Of a stretch of 31,209 nt of DNA, positions 7,260 to 14,717 are shown piece after piece. Source of the DNA: DAINRZ01 sp964634885. Its GTDB lineage: Bacteria; Bacteroidota; Ignavibacteria; Kapaibacteriales; UBA2268. Under the pieces are notes generated by a model, which saw nothing but the letters and a program-made list of their open reading frames with translations, ran no database searches and had not been told where the DNA came from. The position numbers were made by a program, and so were the translations under genes. Positions within the stretch are counted from its first letter, which is position 1, and each line of letters starts with the position of its first letter. Location: the NCBI GenBank assembly GCA_964634885.1, contig CAZWLN010000055.1, forward strand, positions 1 to 31,209, written 5' to 3'.

Positions 7260-8126
7260 ATGAAAACAAAAGGAATAATACTTGCAGGCGGCAGCGGCAC
7301 AAGGCTTTACCCGATGACTGCCGTATTCAGCAAACAGCTTCAGGTGATCTACGACAAACCGATGATCTATTACCCACTGTCGATACTAATGCTTGCGGGC
7401 ATCCGGGAAATACTCATCATCTCCACACCTAAAGACACACCGAACTACGAAAAACTTCTCGGGGACGGCAAGAGACTGGGCATAGAGCTGAGTTACATTG
7501 TCCAGGAGCGCCCCGGAGGACTGGCAGAAGCTTTCATTTACGGAGAGGAATTCATCGGCACTGACCAGTGCTGCCTCATCCTCGGAGACAACCTTTTCTA
7601 CGGCAAGCTTACCTTCCTCAACGAAGCGTTGAAAACAAATACGGGCGGCACCATCTTTGGTTACAGGGTACAAAACCCGCAGGACTACGGCGTCGTCGAA
7701 TTCGGTCCCGACAACCGGGTGCTCAGCTTAGAAGAAAAACCAGCCAAACCAAAATCAAACTATGCCATCCCCGGCCTCTATATTTTCGACAACAGGGTGG
7801 CATCAATCTCTAAGAACCTGACTCCAAGCGCCCGCGGAGAGTTGGAGATTACCGACGTGCAAAAAGAATACCTAAAAATGGGACATCTGCGGGTTCAGGT
7901 CATCGGAAGAGGAATTGCCTGGCTCGATACGGGCACGCCTCAGAGCCTGATGGAAGCCGGAGTTTTCATACACGCCATCGAGAGCAGGCAGGGTACCAAG
8001 ATTGCCTGTCTCGAAGAGATTGCCCTACAGCAGAAGTTCATCACAAGGGAAGAGTATATCGAAACAGTAAATGCCCTCCCGAATTGTTCATACAGGGATT
8101 ACTGCCTCAGCGTACTTGAAAGCTGA
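7260..8126 (+). CDS. rmlA: Glucose-1-phosphate thymidylyltransferase
   Basis: RmlA (RfbA) joins dTTP and glucose-1-phosphate to give dTDP-glucose, the first step of dTDP-L-rhamnose and related sugars for surface polysaccharides. The protein has the nucleotidyltransferase signature near its start (GIILAGGSGTRLYPMT), then SKQLQVIYDKPMIYYPLS, the metal-site LILGDNLFYG, VVEFGPDNRVLSLEEKP, and GRGIAWLDTGTPQSLMEA. At 288 residues it is full length. The ATG at 7260 gives MKTKGIILAGG, the normal N-terminus; an upstream in-frame TTG at 7239 is less likely. The rmlB, rmlC and rmlD genes are not beside it, so the rest of the pathway must be elsewhere. It is monocistronic and ends before a terminator at 8293. 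Confidence 0.96.
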   Translation: MKTKGIILAGGSGTRLYPMTAVFSKQLQVIYDKPMIYYPLSILMLAGIREILIISTPKDTPNYEKLLGDGKRLGIELSYIVQERPGGLAEAFIYGEEFIGTDQCCLILGDNLFYGKLTFLNEALKTNTGGTIFGYRVQNPQDYGVVEFGPDNRVLSLEEKPAKPKSNYAIPGLYIFDNRVASISKNLTPSARGELEITDVQKEYLKMGHLRVQVIGRGIAWLDTGTPQSLMEAGVFIHAIESRQGTKIACLEEIALQQKFITREEYIETVNALPNCSYRDYCLSVLES

Positions 8127-8129
8127 ATT

Positions 8130-8164
8130 CGAGTGCTGAATTCTGAATGCTGAATGCTGAATGT
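8130..8164. repeat. Short heptamer tandem repeat after rmlA
   Basis: Directly after the rmlA stop, the unit TGAATGC (7 bp) occurs two full times plus degenerate copies (TGCTGAATTC, TGAATGC, TGAATGC, TGAATG). It looks like a small slippage-prone microsatellite. No function is evident. Confidence 0.6.
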
Positions 8165-8206
8165 AAGAAAAAGAAGAGCCAATGCGACTTTCCTCTCCCT
8201 CAAGCA

Positions 8207-8269
8207 ACCCCGTAGGGGTGATATGATTGTAGTTCATCAAGTTAGATAGAATGGCAACCCCAAAGGGGT
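8207..8269. repeat. Pair of ACCCC-NNN-GGGGT palindromic repeats
   Basis: Two similar units, 50 bp apart: ACCCC-GTA-GGGGT at 8207-8219 and ACCCC-AAA-GGGGT at 8257-8269. Both are preceded by CA and followed by GA, then AT-rich sequence (GATATGATTG, GACATATTAA). They look like small REP-type interspersed repeats. A third GC-rich hairpin follows at 8293. Confidence 0.6.
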
Positions 8270-8292
8270 GACATATTAATAGAAAGAAAGCC

Positions 8293-8311
8293 AGCCCCGG
8301 AGGGGCTTTTT
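8293..8311 (+). terminator. Rho-independent terminator downstream of rmlA
   Basis: AGCCCC-GGA-GGGGCT followed by T's (8307-8311): a six-pair GC-rich stem with a 3-nt loop and U tract. It is 167 bp past the rmlA stop and may derive from the adjacent palindromic repeats. Confidence 0.65.
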
Positions 8312-8324
8312 CCTCTCTCAATAG

Positions 8325-8344
8325 CCACGTCATTCATGGCGTGG
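8325..8344. repeat. Solo CCACG...CGTGG hairpin
   Basis: CCACGTCATTCATGGCGTGG folds into a 9-bp stem (one G-T wobble) with a TTCA tip, preceded by TAG. It shares the outer CCACG/CGTGG and the tip with the terminal hairpins of the elements at 14018-14226 and 27303-27517, while the inner stem bases differ in a paired way. Probably a solo REP-like unit of the same family. Confidence 0.55.
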
Positions 8345-8502
8345 GCAGGATAAAGCAAGAAACAATCTTCTCCGTTCCTGTTGCGTCGGGATGGACTCCA
8401 CCTTGCACTCGTATTTTGCATTTTGAAGTTATAATAATTTTTCCAACTTTGAACTTTTTCGTAAATTAAAAATTTTTACAAAGTAATAATTGATGATATA
8501 GT

Positions 8503-9396
8503 ATGAAATCGACACCAATAATAGTAAGATACGACAGCGAACTGCAATCAGTTGAAGCCGGTACGCTGATTAAAAGCCTTTCGTCCCTCCTGACCGTCAT
8601 CGACCAGGTCAATATCCACCTGGGAGCGGCCTATGAAGTAAATCCGAGGCTGAACGTAAGGTTGAAAGCCAAATTGGAAAATTTCCTCGATTTTACCATC
8701 GAGATTACAACCCCTGGCGACATTTCCATCGACAGCCTTTACGACGACCCGATGGATTACACAGACGCCGTGGCAGGCACCTTCATGGAACTGATCACCC
8801 TGAAGAATTTCCTTAACGGCTCAAATGCCAAAGAGATAAGGAATACAGACCACGGGTTGGGAATAAAGAATGCCGACGGAGACGAAATTGTTGTAAGCGC
8901 CAATACATATAAACTACATAAAGAAAACGCCGAGATCAGCCTTGCCCTAAAGACAAATTTTGAGACCCTGCTCGACGACGCTACAATCAAATCCTTCGGC
9001 CTTATGGAACACAATTCCGGCAGGTCATTTACTATTGAGCACGAAGAATTCGAGCCTTTCGCCCGTCGCATTAAAAAAATAGACAAGACTCACCAGATCA
9101 TTAACATCCCCTACGCCAGGCTTTTCCTGCGTGTGGCTGTTGAGAGAAACATACGCCTCATCTTCTTCTACGAAGGTAACCGCCTCAACAATGTCCGTTT
9201 CACCGACGACGTATTCATTTCCGACATTGAAAACGGCCGCCAGATCGGCAACGGAGACCAGTTAATAGTCGAAATGGACTGTTACCAGGAATATGATGAT
9301 ACGGTAAAGACTTTCCTTAACAAAAGCTTTGAGATACTCAGGGTTCACGAACATGTTCACAAGGGCAAAGAATTGAGGCTGTTCGACCTCGACTGA
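8503..9396 (+). CDS. Hypothetical cytoplasmic protein
   Basis: A 297-aa soluble protein with no signal peptide or membrane helix; I do not recognise its family. It opens MKSTPIIVRYDSELQSVEAG, then a stretch of mixed helix and strand with acidic patches (SIDSLYDDPMDYTDAVAG). A charged region, HEEFEPFARRIKKIDKTHQI, follows near residue 185, and it ends in a His-rich segment (HEHVHKGKELRLFDLD). Codon use is like that of its neighbours, which supports a real gene. It stands alone, separated from rmlA by the repeat region, and its TGA directly abuts the stop codon of the convergent lipoprotein gene with no base between. The ATG at 8503 has no clear Shine-Dalgarno sequence, as is common in this lineage. 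Confidence 0.8.
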   Translation: MKSTPIIVRYDSELQSVEAGTLIKSLSSLLTVIDQVNIHLGAAYEVNPRLNVRLKAKLENFLDFTIEITTPGDISIDSLYDDPMDYTDAVAGTFMELITLKNFLNGSNAKEIRNTDHGLGIKNADGDEIVVSANTYKLHKENAEISLALKTNFETLLDDATIKSFGLMEHNSGRSFTIEHEEFEPFARRIKKIDKTHQIINIPYARLFLRVAVERNIRLIFFYEGNRLNNVRFTDDVFISDIENGRQIGNGDQLIVEMDCYQEYDDTVKTFLNKSFEILRVHEHVHKGKELRLFDLD

Positions 9397-9825
9397 TTAC
9401 CTGGGCACAATCTCTTTACCTTCGGCAGCGCTGTCCCATTCGACACTTTGAACCTGGATGTTATTGTTGTTAACAAGCTTCAGGTAATCTCTGCCGTTAA
9501 GTAAAGACTCCTTGTTCAGGTTGAACACCGTAACCTGGTGGCAGGGTTTCAATTCTTTAACGGCGGCCAGGTCCCACTGCGATTCACCGCTGTGAACCAC
9601 CTTCCAGCCGGCCAGATTGACAGGTTCGCTGCCGAAGTTTTTGATTGTGAACGATTCTTTGTAATCATCTGAACCGGCAGGATTGGGATTGACACTGATG
9701 ATCCTGACGGAAATAGTCCTGTTGCCCTGAGGCATAGGGCCGCAGTCCGGCGGAGGGCTGTCGTTTTCAGTACAGGCTGTTGCCAGAATCAGTATTACTG
9801 CAAGTATTAATGGCCTCGATTTCAT
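9397..9825 (-). CDS. Lamin-tail-domain (LTD) lipoprotein
   Basis: A 142-aa predicted lipoprotein. The signal sequence MKSRPLILAVILILATAC ends in a lipobox (LATAC, lipidated C18), followed by a short polar linker. Residues ~40-140 fit the LTD beta-sandwich pattern: IISVNPNPAGSDDYKESFTI, then NFGSEPVNLAGWKVVHSG, LKPCHQVTVFNL, and NGRDYLKLVNNN followed by a final VEWDSA strand. Bacterial LTDs occur on secreted or surface proteins and nucleases; here the domain stands alone, so an adaptor or surface-binding role is only a guess. Two cysteines (C28 and C95 of PCHQ) could form a disulfide. It is convergent with the 8503-9396 gene and lies downstream of polA on the same strand. Confidence 0.8.
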   Translation of the reverse strand: MKSRPLILAVILILATACTENDSPPPDCGPMPQGNRTISVRIISVNPNPAGSDDYKESFTIKNFGSEPVNLAGWKVVHSGESQWDLAAVKELKPCHQVTVFNLNKESLLNGRDYLKLVNNNNIQVQSVEWDSAAEGKEIVPR

Positions 9826-9930
9826 TTCAAACTGTCAATATAGTTTACAACAAAATGCAATGTAAGGAATTTATCTATTTATCGAACAAATAATTAGTAA
9901 AAAATATTTCATTCTGAAAAAATGTTAGTC

Positions 9931-12795
9931 TCAATGCGCCTCCAGCCAGTTCTTGCCAACACCTGTCTCGACAATGACCGGGACGTCGCCTAAGGACATG
10001 GCCGATTCCATTTCAGTCTTCACCATCGCCGTAAGTTCTTCCAGCTCTGCGGGATGGGCTTCGAAGACCAATTCGTCGTGCACCTGTATCGTCATCAACG
10101 AGCGCATTTTCCTCCTGGCCATCTCCCTGTCCACGTTGATCATGGCAATCTTCATCATGTCGGAGGCGGTGCCCTGGATTGGCATATTGATGGCTGCTCT
10201 CTCGGCGGCAGTCCTCAGGTTCCTGTTATTGTTCCTGATGTCGGGGAAGAACCTGCGCCTGCCGTTCAGGGTCTCAGCGTAACCCTTCTCTGTCGTTGAC
10301 TTAATCGTCATGTCTATATATTGTTTAATACCGGGAAATGTTGCAAGATAGTTGTCAATTATCTCCTGGGCTTCTCTCCTGCCTATGTTCAACCTCTGGG
10401 ACAGGCCGAAACTGCCAAGGCCGTACATGATGCCGAAATTCACGGTTTTAGCTGTCCTGCGCTGATCGGAAGTCACATCTTCAATGGCAATGGCGTAAAG
10501 TTTGGAGGCAGTTGAAGCGTGTATGTCGAAACCGCGTTTGAAAGCATCGACCATATTCGGATCCTTGCAGATGTATGCCATAATCCTCAGCTCTATCTGG
10601 GAATAGTCGGCTGAAAGAATCGACCAGGACTTGTCCTGCGGCACGAAAGCCCTGCGTATGTCCTTCCCTAACTCGGTCCTCACGGGTATGTTCTGAAGGT
10701 TGGGATCGGTGGATGAGAGCCTGCCGGTACTTGCTATTGTCTGGTTAAAGGTAGTGTGTATCCTTCCTGTTGCGGGGTTGACTAATTTCGGCAGCGCATC
10801 GATGTACGTTGATTTGAGTTTGACTAAGGTACGGTAATCTAAAATCATCGAAGCAATGGGGTAACTCGGCGCCAGCTGCGACAAGACCTGAACATCGGTA
10901 CTGTCCCCTGTCTTTGTCTTTTTCACCGAGGGTATGCCCATCCTGTTAAAAAGAATGTCCCCAAGCTGCTTTGGAGAATCGATGTTGAATTCGGCGCCTG
11001 CTTCTTCATATATCTTAACAGTTAAATCTTTCGCGTCACGGGCTATCTGCACAGACAGTTCGGCAAGGGCAGCTTCGTCGATGGCAACGCCGTTCCTTTC
11101 CATCCTCGTTAAGACCTCTGAAACGGGAAACTCTATGTCTTTAGCAAGAGTATAGAGAGATTCCTTTTTCAATTCTTCGAGGAGTACATTCCTCAATTTT
11201 AGCGCCAGGTCCGCATCCTCACATGCATAGTCTTTAATCTCAGACGGATCCAGGTCCCTCATGGAAATCTGCGTCTTTTTCTTTTCCCCAATAAGGCTTG
11301 TAATCGGTACCGGCTCGTAATTGAGCCACAGTTTGGACAGCGCGTCGAGGTTGTGCTGCCTGTCGGGATCGAGAATATAGGAAGCGAGCATGGAATCGAA
11401 CTCCACAGGATGTACGTTAACTCCGTAGCGGCTGAGGATGGATGAATCGAACTTCAGGTTCTGGCCGCATTTCCCGATCTTTTCAGATTCGAGGCAGGGT
11501 TTAAGGGCTTCAATTACCATATATATATCGAGGCAGTTTTCACGCATTGACGGCTTCGGCACCGGAACTTCACCGAACATTGAAAACTGTGAATCGTCAT
11601 TTTCCTTTACGCCTGCCGGCTCATTCTTAGCGCCTTCGGGCAGTTCACCGCTGACGGCGATGTAGAAAGCCCTGTCGGGGGCTGTAGCTATTGCAATGCC
11701 TACAATCTCGCAGCTATTCCTGTCCAAGGAACTGGTTTCAAGGTCAACGGCGATAATCCCGCAGCGGCTGATCTCATCCACTAATCTCCTGAGGTCTGCC
11801 TCTCTGTTGATAAGCGAATAATCGTGCTTTTCCGAGTCGATTGTCTTCAACTCAGGTAAAGGCTCAGGCGCAGTTTCAGTAACACCCGAATCCTGTTTTG
11901 CGGCTTCGAAATCGGTAATATCCGACTTAAGGCGCCACTTCTTGCGAAGAGTGGTGAAGCCCATTGCCTTGAAAAACTCGTCGAGCTTCAGGTAATCGGG
12001 TTCGTTCAGATGAAGGTCTTCATGAGAAACATCGATTGGCACCGTTGTCATAATCGTAACTAATTCCTTTGAGAGGAAGGCTTTTTCTCTGTCCTGCTCC
12101 AGCTTGCTTTTCACCGAGGCTTTGTCAATCTCGTTTAGGTTTTCATACAATTTCTCAAGGGAGCCGTATTTCTGTATCAGTGGTATTGCCGTTTTCTCGC
12201 CAATACCTTTCACCCCGGGAATATTGTCCACAGCGTCGCCGGTCAGGGCCATCACTTCGATTACCTGCTGCGGTGTTACGCCGAATTTCTCCGGTACATC
12301 ATTAACACCGACATAATCGAAATCCTCATTGGACAGGCGCGAAGGCTTCATCAGCCTGATGTTTTCGTCCACAAGCTGGTAATAGTCTTTGTCGCTGGTA
12401 AGGCAGAATACTTTAATGTCGTTCTTAGACGCCTGCTTGGCAATTGTACCAATTACGTCGTCGGCTTCGTAACCGGCCATTTCTAAGCGGGGCATCCTGA
12501 TGAGGTCCAGGAATTCCTTAATGCGTGCGAGCTGCGGCACCAGGTCTTCGGGAAATTCATCGCGGTTTGCCTTGTACTCCGGGAATTGGATATGCCTGAA
12601 GGTCGGTTCCGGCCTGTCAAAAACGATGGCAACCCTTTCCGGCTTCTCCTTTTCCAGCAGTGAAGTGATGATGTTAACAAACCCGAAAACAGCAAATGTC
12701 AGTTCACCGCCTGGCGACTGAAGCTGAGTTTTCTGCATTGCGTGGTAAGCCCTGAAGACCAGGGACATACCGTCTATTAAATATAGCGGAGCCAT
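9931..12795 (-). CDS. polA: DNA polymerase I
   Basis: A 954-aa, three-domain DNA polymerase I used in Okazaki fragment processing and repair. The N-terminal 5' nuclease starts LYLIDGMSLVFRAYHAM and contains AGYEADDVIGTIA and GDAVDNIPGVKGIGEKTA. The 3'-5' exonuclease looks active: DLETSSLD (DxE), NLKFD, and a Y...D pair in YACEDADLAL. The polymerase domain has DYSQIELRIM, the O-helix RRTAKTVNFGIMYG with the usual Phe, and QVHDELVFE near residue 906. Family A polymerases normally look like this, and nothing is missing. The ATG at 12795 is preceded by AAGG. It is transcribed away from the lipoprotein gene at 13030 from a shared 230-bp AT-rich region. Confidence 0.98.
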   Translation of the reverse strand: MAPLYLIDGMSLVFRAYHAMQKTQLQSPGGELTFAVFGFVNIITSLLEKEKPERVAIVFDRPEPTFRHIQFPEYKANRDEFPEDLVPQLARIKEFLDLIRMPRLEMAGYEADDVIGTIAKQASKNDIKVFCLTSDKDYYQLVDENIRLMKPSRLSNEDFDYVGVNDVPEKFGVTPQQVIEVMALTGDAVDNIPGVKGIGEKTAIPLIQKYGSLEKLYENLNEIDKASVKSKLEQDREKAFLSKELVTIMTTVPIDVSHEDLHLNEPDYLKLDEFFKAMGFTTLRKKWRLKSDITDFEAAKQDSGVTETAPEPLPELKTIDSEKHDYSLINREADLRRLVDEISRCGIIAVDLETSSLDRNSCEIVGIAIATAPDRAFYIAVSGELPEGAKNEPAGVKENDDSQFSMFGEVPVPKPSMRENCLDIYMVIEALKPCLESEKIGKCGQNLKFDSSILSRYGVNVHPVEFDSMLASYILDPDRQHNLDALSKLWLNYEPVPITSLIGEKKKTQISMRDLDPSEIKDYACEDADLALKLRNVLLEELKKESLYTLAKDIEFPVSEVLTRMERNGVAIDEAALAELSVQIARDAKDLTVKIYEEAGAEFNIDSPKQLGDILFNRMGIPSVKKTKTGDSTDVQVLSQLAPSYPIASMILDYRTLVKLKSTYIDALPKLVNPATGRIHTTFNQTIASTGRLSSTDPNLQNIPVRTELGKDIRRAFVPQDKSWSILSADYSQIELRIMAYICKDPNMVDAFKRGFDIHASTASKLYAIAIEDVTSDQRRTAKTVNFGIMYGLGSFGLSQRLNIGRREAQEIIDNYLATFPGIKQYIDMTIKSTTEKGYAETLNGRRRFFPDIRNNNRNLRTAAERAAINMPIQGTASDMMKIAMINVDREMARRKMRSLMTIQVHDELVFEAHPAELEELTAMVKTEMESAMSLGDVPVIVETGVGKNWLEAH

Positions 12796-12822
12796 AGTTT
12801 ACCTTATTCTTTCATATTTTAC

Positions 12823-12847
12823 GGTTGGGCTATAAATTATACCAACC
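12823..12847. promoter_or_regulatory. Dyad element in the polA upstream region
   Basis: GGTTGG (12823-12828) and CCAACC (12842-12847) flank an AT core, TATAA-A-TTATA, which is itself symmetrical. The element begins 28 bp upstream of the polA start codon and contains a TATAAT-like sequence on the minus strand, so it may be a promoter with an overlapping operator. This is inference only. Confidence 0.3.
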
Positions 12848-13029
12848 TTGATTTCAAAATTTTCCACAAATCAAACTGAAAAGATATTAAAATTATCCAA
12901 GTATAGAAAAGAATTCTTTAAGGTAAAATTTAAAAATTTGAAAAAATTCTAATATTAACCGTAAATTAGTCGAATATTAACAATTGTTAATAATTGAAAA
13001 TGTTATGTTCAAAAAATTATGGAAGAACG

Positions 13030-13845
13030 ATGAAAAGGATAGCATTAATAAGTTTGGCCCTGGCGGCTTTTGCCTCTGTATTCTTTCTGGGTTCATGCTC
13101 GGACAGTTCGACTGACCCCAAAGAATCAAACCTGAAGATTTCCGTTACCGACAGCCCGTTCCCAATCGACAGTGTAGCAAGCGCTTACGTTACCATCGAC
13201 AGGATACTGATCAAGCAGTCCGGGGAGGCCGACAACGAAAGCTATGTTACAGTTACGGACAAAGACGTAACAGTGAACCTGCTCGAACTCAGGAACGGCA
13301 TTACGACGGCTCTTGCCAACACCAAAGTAGCCCCGGGCACATATAAACGAATAAGGATATATGTTTCGTCTGCCAAAATCACTCTCACAAACGGCACGGA
13401 ATACAAGCTGGACATACCTCCCGACAAGATCGAGGTACTGGTTAAGCCCGAATTTACCATCGACGACGACAGCCTTACCGAACTGATTATTGACTTTAAC
13501 CTCGACAAATCCTTTGTGGTCAAGGGAAGTAAAACCGACATCAAGGGCTTTACATTCAAGCCGGTCATCAGGGCAGTCAACCTGACGGAAGCCGGCGCTA
13601 TTCAGGGAGTGGTCAAATCGCCTGAATCCGTCGCCCTGAAGAACGCTGTGATTTCTTTCACCGACGGCGACGGCAACGAGATTTCCACACTAACCAATAA
13701 GAACGGGACCTATAAGATAATCGGCGTACCGCCGGGAACTTACACTGTAACCTGCTACAAGGAAGGATACAGCCAAAAGGAAACCACTGGTGTCGCAGTT
13801 ACGGCCGGCGCATACACCACAGTCGATTTCACACTGACTCTGTAG
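13030..13845 (+). CDS. DUF4382-type lipoprotein with carboxypeptidase-regulatory-like domain
   Basis: A 271-aa predicted lipoprotein. MKRIALISLALAAFASVFFL then GSC gives a lipobox with lipidated C23. Residues ~35-180 fit the DUF4382 pattern (LKISVTDSPFPIDSVASAYV, then TIDRILIKQ, VAPGTYKRIRIYVSSAKITL, DFNLDKSFVV). The last ~85 residues form a carboxypeptidase-regulatory-like beta-sandwich (GAIQGVVKSPESVALKNAVI, NKNGTYKIIGVPPGTYTVT). Such proteins sit on the envelope of Bacteroidota-like bacteria; their function is not established. The ATG at 13030 begins a normal lipoprotein signal; the open frame extends 12 codons upstream to 12994, but that extension is not signal-like. A strong terminator follows. 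Confidence 0.87.
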   Translation: MKRIALISLALAAFASVFFLGSCSDSSTDPKESNLKISVTDSPFPIDSVASAYVTIDRILIKQSGEADNESYVTVTDKDVTVNLLELRNGITTALANTKVAPGTYKRIRIYVSSAKITLTNGTEYKLDIPPDKIEVLVKPEFTIDDDSLTELIIDFNLDKSFVVKGSKTDIKGFTFKPVIRAVNLTEAGAIQGVVKSPESVALKNAVISFTDGDGNEISTLTNKNGTYKIIGVPPGTYTVTCYKEGYSQKETTGVAVTAGAYTTVDFTLTL

Positions 13846-13876
13846 GTCGGGACTACTGCTGCAATCATTTCCAGGC

Positions 13877-13907
13877 AAGGCCCGATGAACAGAAGTCGGG
13901 CCTTTTT
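13877..13907 (+). terminator. Rho-independent terminator
   Basis: AAGGCCCGA (13877-13885) pairs with TCGGGCCTT (13896-13904) around a 10-nt loop, and a run of five T's (13903-13907) follows. It lies 32 bp after the DUF4382 lipoprotein stop. Confidence 0.9.
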
Positions 13908-14017
13908 GTTTTGAGGAACAACAGGCAATTCCCACCGTCAAACTTATAGCAACGGTAAGGCAATAATTGTGAGAGGTTAATTATTTGGAGATCTTGTAAA
14001 AATGAAATGTGATTTAT

Positions 14018-14226
14018 TAGCCACGAACTTCAGCTCGTGGACCGGTTTGCGGGGATACCGGTTTAACCTTAATCCTATCGGATTATATTGGTTTTGCTGC
14101 CCATTTGTTATTCATACTCAGGATTGTGTACATAGAATTAAACGTACAAAGCTTTATTTGAAATCATTTACGGCTAAAGCCCGTTATCTCATTGAATACT
14201 TGTCCACGAGCTGAAGCTCGTGGCTA
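14018..14226 (-). mobile_element. Palindrome-bounded non-autonomous element, copy A
   Basis: About 209 bp bounded by TAG-CCACG...CGTGG hairpins at 14021-14040 (one A-C mismatch) and 14204-14223, the latter followed by CTA. Read on the minus strand it aligns over most of its first 120 bp with the element at 27303-27517, including AAAGCTTT and an internal hairpin at 14168-14185. A second inner hairpin (ACCGGT...ACCGGT) lies near 14041-14062. There is no open reading frame of note. The structure resembles REP-type or MITE-type DNA moved in trans by an IS200/RAYT-like transposase, which is inference. Confidence 0.65.
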
Positions 14227-14350
14227 TTGAAGATAATAAACGGAGGTTCTTCGCTAATCAGTATGGGTTTAAAAAGAGTATCTATCATTACGATAAAGGT
14301 TATTATCAGAAATAGGTGAACTGACAATAATAAAGGAATAAAGGGCCATT

Positions 14351-14447
14351 ACACACCCCCCGTCCCCCTCTTGCCAGAGGGGGAGCGCAATGTCAGGTCT
14401 TAACCCCTCTAAGAAGAGGGGTGGCTGCGGCAGCAGCCGGGGTGTGT
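14351..14447. repeat. 97-bp GC-rich hairpin repeat with terminal inverted repeats
   Basis: It begins ACACACCCC and ends GGGGTGTGT (9-bp inverted repeats). Inside are three hairpins: CCCCCTCT-TGCC-AGAGGGGG (14364-14383), CCCCTCT-AAGA-AGAGGGG (14404-14421) and GGCTGC-GGCA-GCAGCC (14423-14438). Its composition contrasts sharply with the AT-rich surroundings, suggesting a mobile palindromic repeat. The remaining spacer (14448-14717) holds nothing I can identify apart from the promoter region of the next gene. Confidence 0.6.
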
Positions 14448-14717
14448 CCATTGAGATTCGAATAATGAATATTTGATATTCTTCATTGTTTACCCAATAC
14501 AAATAGTGAATATCCTAAACAGAACTCTTTCTCCCGTTTTTTCTCCTGAATTATTAGTGGCTTTCATCCAGAAAAATACATTATTCCAAAATTTTTTGTA
14601 ACATTTTTCATCTGATGTGTCTATAAAATAGTATTGGGAAAATATACTGATAAAGTATTTCTGAGTATGTAAATATATGCATATTTAATAAGTATCATAA
14701 AAAATAGGAGGCCGTCT

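Noticed and set aside
14002..14214. Plus-strand ORF covering element A
   Set aside because: It runs through the two terminal hairpins and the inner palindromes; its reading is explained by repeat structure, not coding.
14018..14226. CRISPR array suggested by repeated palindromes
   Set aside because: Only two palindromes per element, no regular spacer series and no cas genes; the whole interior is homologous between copies, unlike spacers.
14226..14315. Open 29-codon plus-strand stretch (FFANQYGFKKSIYHYDKGYY) ending at TAG, next to element A
   Set aside because: It looks faintly protein-like but is too short, AT-rich and without a start or any recognisable family to call a gene remnant.
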